From Streptomyces sp. NBC_01233 (lineage in GTDB: Bacteria; Actinomycetota; Actinomycetes; Streptomycetales; Streptomycetaceae): a stretch of 64,000 bases of DNA. This document shows positions 60,719 to 64,000 of the stretch, piece after piece. The DNA is taken from positions 9,776,501-9,840,500 of the forward strand of contig NZ_CP108514.1 in the NCBI RefSeq assembly GCF_035989305.1. The letters are read 5' to 3'. A program made the translations under genes and the position numbers. Under the pieces are notes generated by a model. The model did no database searches, was not told the origin of the DNA, and was given only the letters and a program-made list of their open reading frames with translations. Position 1 is the stretch's first letter; every line of letters starts with the position of its first letter.

Positions 60719-62029
60719 GTGACCATCGCCCACAGCTACCGCCAGCCCGGCACGGTCCTCACCGACCACCGGTTCACCGTCCCCCTGGACCACGCCCGTC
60801 CGGACGGGGAGCGGATCGAGCTGTACGGCCGCGAGGTCGCGGCCACCGGCAAGGACCCCGAGACACTCCCGTGGCTGCTGTACCTGGAGGGCGGCCCGGG
60901 CTTCGGCGCCCGCCGGTTCATCGGCCGCCAGGCCTGGCTGGAGAGGGCCCTGACGGAGTACCGGGTCCTGCTGCTCGACCAGCGCGGAACCGGCCGGTCC
61001 ACCCCGGTGAACCGGCAGACCCTGCCCCTGCGCGGCACCCCCGCCCAGCAGGCGGAGTACCTCTCCCACTTCCGCTCCGACTCCATCGTGCGCGACGCCG
61101 AGACCATTCGCCCCGGCCTGACCGGCGGCGCCCCCTGGACCGTGCTCGGCCAGAGCTTCGGCGGTTTCTGCACCACCCACTACCTCTCCACCGCGCCCGA
61201 GGGCCTCAGTGCCGCGCTGATCACGGGCGGCCTGCCGTCGCTGACCGCCACCGCCGACGAGGTGTACGAGGCCGCGTTCCCCCGCATCGAGCGCAAGAAC
61301 CTGGCCCACTACGCCCGCTACCCGATGGACGTCGAGCGCGCCCGCCGGATCGCCGCCCACCTCGCGGAGCACCCGGCCGAACTCCCCGGCGGCCACCGCC
61401 TCACCGTCGAGGGCTTCCAGTCCCTCGGCATCCTCCTCGGCGGCGGCGACGGCAGCCACCAGCTCCACTACCTGCTGGAGGACGCCTTCGTGCCGACCCC
61501 GGTAGGCCCGGCCCTCTCCGACGCCTTCCTGGAGGGCGCCCGCGCCCTGCTCTCCTTCGCCGGTCACCCCCTCTACGCGCTGGTCCACGAGGCGATCTAC
61601 GCCCAGGACCCGGCCACACCCACCGCATGGGCCGCCGAGCGGGTCCGCGCGGGGCACCCCCGTTTCGACGCGGCCAAGGCCCTCGCGGGCGACGAGCCGG
61701 TGCTCTTCACCGGCGAGACCATCCACCCCTGGCACTTCACCACCGACCCGGCCCTCGCCCCGCTGCGCGAGACCGCGGAACTCCTGGCCGCCCGCACCGG
61801 CTGGCAGCCGCTCTACGACCCGGCGCGCCTGGCCGCCAACGAGGTGCCGGTGGCCGCCGCCGTCTACCACGACGACATGTACGTGGACACCGCGCACTCG
61901 CTGCAGACGGCCCGCTCCATCCGGGGCCTGCGGACCTGGGTGACGGACGAGTTCGAGCACGACGGCGTCCGCGCGGGCGGCCCCCGCGTCCTGGACCGGC
62001 TGCTGTCCCTCGTGCGCGACGAGGCCTGA
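60719..62029 (+). CDS. pip: Proline iminopeptidase-like alpha/beta hydrolase
   Basis: 436 residues, GTG 60719. Alpha/beta hydrolase: oxyanion LLYLEGGPGFGARRF, VLLLDQRGTGRSTP, nucleophile Ser in LGQSFGGFCTTHYL, cap domain, late Asp and His (DDMYVDTAHS). It has the length and GGPG motif of the longer prolyl aminopeptidases (Streptomyces lividans type), which remove N-terminal proline. Cytosolic, no signal peptide. Confidence 0.9.
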   Translation: MTIAHSYRQPGTVLTDHRFTVPLDHARPDGERIELYGREVAATGKDPETLPWLLYLEGGPGFGARRFIGRQAWLERALTEYRVLLLDQRGTGRSTPVNRQTLPLRGTPAQQAEYLSHFRSDSIVRDAETIRPGLTGGAPWTVLGQSFGGFCTTHYLSTAPEGLSAALITGGLPSLTATADEVYEAAFPRIERKNLAHYARYPMDVERARRIAAHLAEHPAELPGGHRLTVEGFQSLGILLGGGDGSHQLHYLLEDAFVPTPVGPALSDAFLEGARALLSFAGHPLYALVHEAIYAQDPATPTAWAAERVRAGHPRFDAAKALAGDEPVLFTGETIHPWHFTTDPALAPLRETAELLAARTGWQPLYDPARLAANEVPVAAAVYHDDMYVDTAHSLQTARSIRGLRTWVTDEFEHDGVRAGGPRVLDRLLSLVRDEA

Positions 62030-62103
62030 GACCGCCCCGGCGCAGTGCGTGAAGATCGGCTCGGGCGCCGGCCGGGCGGCATCGACCGCGACGGCACCTG
62101 CGT

Positions 62104-62922
62104 TCAGCAGGGCCGGTCCGGCGGCGCGTCCCCGGGCGGCTCCACGAACGCGTGGGTCAGGTGCGCGGTGGCCAGCAGGGCGCCGCGCTCCCGGGCCCGC
62201 GCCAGCAGGGCCTCGCGCGAGGCCCGGGCGGTTTCCCGGTCGCGCTCGTGGGAGTACGGCACCGACGGGTCGCCCAGCTGCACCGCGTGCACCAGCACGT
62301 CCCCGGTGACCACCACGTCCCGGGCCCCGGCGCCCTGATCCACCAGCACCGACTGGTGACCGGGGGTGTGCCCGGGCGTCGGGAGCAGGGTGATGCCGGG
62401 GGCCAACCGGTGGTTCCCGTCCACCTCGTGCAGCCGGCCGCTCGCCAGCAGCGGCGCCACCGTCCAGTCCCACACCGGATCCGTCCGGTCCAGCGCGGCC
62501 ACCTCGGCGCGCTGGACGACGTACCGGGCATCCGGGAAGAACGGCTCGCCGTCGGCCCCCGACGTCCAGCCCGCGTGGTCCTCGTGAAGGTGGGTCAGGA
62601 CCACCGCCTCCACGTCGGCCGGGGCGATGCCGGCCGCCGTGAGGGCGTCCGGCAGCCGCCCCGGCACCGGCGCCCACGCGGCGGCGGGGGACCGGGCCGG
62701 CCCGACCCCGGCGTCCACCAGCACCCAGCGGCCGCCGGGCCGGGCGATCGCGAAGCACCGGAAGTCCAGCCTCCACGCCCCGTCCGGTCCGGCCGCGCCC
62801 GGATCCAGCAGTGCGGCCCGGGCCCACGCGGCCTCGTCCGCGCCGGGGAAGGCGGTGCGAACCGGCTCGAAGAAGATCCCCGTGGCGTCGAGCAGCGCCA
62901 CCACCTGTCCATGACGGTTCAT
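62104..62922 (-). CDS. Metallo-beta-lactamase fold hydrolase
   Basis: 272 residues, ATG 62922. Zinc motif THLHEDHAG near residue 113, then PTPGHTPGHQS (His), TGDVLVH (Asp) and the late His in TAHLTHAF. It belongs to the lactonase (AttM/AhlA-like) branch by its spacing. The start is 18 bases from the divergent PIG-L gene. The substrate cannot be read. Confidence 0.9.
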   Translation of the reverse strand: MNRHGQVVALLDATGIFFEPVRTAFPGADEAAWARAALLDPGAAGPDGAWRLDFRCFAIARPGGRWVLVDAGVGPARSPAAAWAPVPGRLPDALTAAGIAPADVEAVVLTHLHEDHAGWTSGADGEPFFPDARYVVQRAEVAALDRTDPVWDWTVAPLLASGRLHEVDGNHRLAPGITLLPTPGHTPGHQSVLVDQGAGARDVVVTGDVLVHAVQLGDPSVPYSHERDRETARASREALLARARERGALLATAHLTHAFVEPPGDAPPDRPC

Positions 62923-62933
62923 TCGCCTATTGT
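62905..62933 (+). promoter_or_regulatory. Possible leaderless promoter of the PIG-L gene
   Basis: CTGTCC (62905-62910) and TATTGT (62928-62933) are spaced by 17 bases, with the -10 seven bases from ATG 62941. The short divergent gap leaves no room for a normal leader. Confidence 0.35.
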
Positions 62934-62940
62934 GCGAGAC

Positions 62941-63702
62941 ATGACCGAACAACCTGATCAGCAGCCCGCCTTGCAGCCCATGCCCACCGACTGGACGCGC
63001 GCGCTCGCGGTGGTCGCGCACCCCGACGACCTGGAGTACGGGTGCGCGGCGGCCATCGCGGACTGGACGGACGGGGGCCGGGAAGTCGTCTACCTCCTCG
63101 CCACGCGCGGCGAGGCGGGCATCGACAGCATCGCCCCCGCCGACTGCGGTCCGCTGCGGGAGGCGGAGCAGCGGGCCAGCGCCGCGGTCGTCGGCGTGTC
63201 CGAGGTGGAGTTCCTGGACTACCGCGACGGCGTCGTCGAGTACGGCCTCGACCTGCGAAGGGACATCGCCGCGGCCGTCCGGCGGCACCGGCCCGAGCTG
63301 ATCGTCACCCTCAACCACCGTGACACGTGGGGCGGCGCGCAGGGCGGCGGCTACTGGAACACCCCCGACCACAAAGCCGTCGGCCGGGCCGTCTTGGACG
63401 CGGCCGGGGACGCCGGGAACCGCTGGATCTTCCCCGAGCTCATCGAGCAGGGCCTGGAGCCCTGGAACGGCGTGCGCTGGGTCGCGGTGGCCGGATCCAC
63501 CACGCCGACGCACGCGGCCGACGCCGGTCCCGGGCTGGAGCGTTCGGTGAAGTCGCTGCTGGAGCACAAGGCGTACATCGAGGTGCTCACGGACCAGGAC
63601 CCGGAGGAGTACGTCCGTACCTTCCTCACCGGGAACGCCCAGCAGGCGGCGGCCCGCTTCGGCGGCCGTCCGGCCGTGCCGTTCGAGGTCTTCCCCCGCT
63701 GA
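62941..63702 (+). CDS. PIG-L (LmbE-like) deacetylase
   Basis: 253 residues, ATG 62941. Zinc motif VVAHPDDLEYG near residue 27, then HRDTWGGAQGGGYWNTPDHKAVGR supplying the third ligand. Family members deacetylate GlcNAc-inositol (mycothiol MshB), mycothiol conjugates (Mca) or antibiotics. This one is shorter than MshB and lacks neighbours of mycothiol synthesis. TATTGT lies 7 bases before the ATG, so the mRNA may be leaderless. Confidence 0.9.
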   Translation: MTEQPDQQPALQPMPTDWTRALAVVAHPDDLEYGCAAAIADWTDGGREVVYLLATRGEAGIDSIAPADCGPLREAEQRASAAVVGVSEVEFLDYRDGVVEYGLDLRRDIAAAVRRHRPELIVTLNHRDTWGGAQGGGYWNTPDHKAVGRAVLDAAGDAGNRWIFPELIEQGLEPWNGVRWVAVAGSTTPTHAADAGPGLERSVKSLLEHKAYIEVLTDQDPEEYVRTFLTGNAQQAAARFGGRPAVPFEVFPR

Positions 63703-63717
63703 CCGACCACCCCTAGT

Positions 63718-63732
63718 CTGACGAGTCGTCAG
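63718..63732. promoter_or_regulatory. Palindromic operator before the enoyl-CoA hydratase gene
   Basis: CTGACG-AGT-CGTCAG is a perfect 6-bp inverted repeat, overlapping TAGTCT (63714-63719), a possible -10 box. A further CGTCAG copy follows at 63743-63748. It fits a TetR-type repressor of fatty-acid genes. Confidence 0.5.
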
Positions 63733-63762
63733 TTCATCAGGTCGTCAGCCATCGGGCCGGGG

Positions 63763-64000
63763 GTGCGGGACACGGTGATCGACACCATCTCCACGGAGAT
63801 CGCGGAGGGTGAGGAGCGGATCCGGCTGGAGGTAGCGGACGGCCTCGCGGTCCTCACCCTGTGCCGCCCGGACAAGCTCAACGGCTGGAGCTGGGAGTCC
63901 ACCCGCCAGCTCGGCCTGCTCGCGGACCGGATCCGCTTCGACGCGTCCGTCCGGGCGGTGCTGCTGAGGGCCGAGGGCCGGGCCTTCTGCGCGGGCATCG
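63763..64000 (+). CDS. Enoyl-CoA hydratase/isomerase family protein, 5' part
   Basis: The first 79 codons are seen and the gene runs off the right edge. From GTG 63763 (or GTG 63775): EERIRLEVADGLAVLTLCRP, DKLNGWSWESTRQLGLL, AVLLRAEGRAFCAGI. The last piece is the oxyanion-hole strand (FCAGxD) of the crotonase superfamily, which hydrates or isomerises acyl-CoA. The catalytic Glu lies outside the window. Confidence 0.88.
   Translation, partial: MRDTVIDTISTEIAEGEERIRLEVADGLAVLTLCRPDKLNGWSWESTRQLGLLADRIRFDASVRAVLLRAEGRAFCAGI

Noticed and set aside
59273..62827. A 1,184-codon open frame on the minus strand
   Set aside because: It shadows the mycothiol dehydrogenase and iminopeptidase genes, is Gly/Arg-rich without motifs and crosses the real metallo-beta-lactamase gene.
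62104..62922. Metallo-beta-lactamase gene as partner of the mycothiol dehydrogenase
   Set aside because: In other actinobacteria an MBL gene often directly follows the dehydrogenase on the same strand; here it is on the opposite strand behind another gene and has lactonase-like spacing.
1..64000. tRNA, rRNA or other standard RNA genes
   Set aside because: No sequence with tRNA-like arms or conserved rRNA segments was noticed on either strand.

Overview
The window is high-GC actinobacterial DNA, almost certainly a Streptomyces chromosome. It carries a short chaplin, a CBM2-GH18 chitinase, a predicted mycothiol-dependent formaldehyde dehydrogenase, an LAxTG sortase substrate, two PASTA-less Ser/Thr kinases, TerD-family proteins, and many 4-nt ATGA/GTGA start-stop overlaps. 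No rRNA or tRNA gene and no CRISPR array was seen. The mix of small regulators, secreted hydrolases, insertion sequences and gene wrecks suggests a chromosome arm rather than the core.

Left end (1-6418, minus strand): five translationally coupled genes encode an amino-acid N-hydroxylase, a methionyl-tRNA-synthetase-like enzyme, a FAD amine oxidase, an MFS exporter and an ATP-grasp ligase that runs off the window. The first three match the known bacterial N-N bond (hydrazine) cassette, except that the synthetase-like protein has no fused cupin. This is the best candidate here for an undescribed specialised-metabolite system. 6.6-7.3 kb is a wreck made of an AraC regulator and an alpha-L-fucosidase tail.

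7.6-23.4 kb: chaplin, carbonic anhydrase, PadR, a GHKL ATPase, chitinase, a membrane Ser/Thr kinase split by an IS110 element, a frameshifted SpoIIE-type phosphatase, a LysR-like effector domain divergent from a DUF5997 gene, a DUF1963-like/YdeI pair, an ABC ATPase, a NarL-type two-component pair and DoxX. The IS110 leader contains short matches to its own ends and to its target, as expected of a bridge RNA.

23.4-35 kb is a worn region. It has a G-rich repeat tract, a TDT transporter/methyltransferase/VOC/NYN operon cut by two back-to-back insertion sequences (IS701 and IS5 families) placed exactly at the VOC stop codon, an orphan response regulator beside a histidine-kinase stub, a CAZyme tail remnant, a TerD-vWA protein, and frameshifted AraC and EamA genes. 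About ten single-base frame breaks occur across the window, so either decay or base-calling error must be considered.

35-64 kb is more orderly: MocR, an ECF sigma operon with a sortase substrate and an anti-sigma-like protein, MarR/MFS/HbpS, GH20 hexosaminidase, endonuclease I, DJ-1/PfpI, a glutamate-type binding protein, TerD, a TetR/PAP2/EamA module with a striking 4 x 16-bp operator array, GlsB, RraA-like, a PNGase A-like secreted enzyme, a Ser/Thr kinase, a squalene/phytoene-synthase-like protein, a LysM transglycosylase, a DapA/LysR pair, mycothiol dehydrogenase, proline iminopeptidase, metallo-beta-lactamase, PIG-L deacetylase and the start of an enoyl-CoA hydratase.
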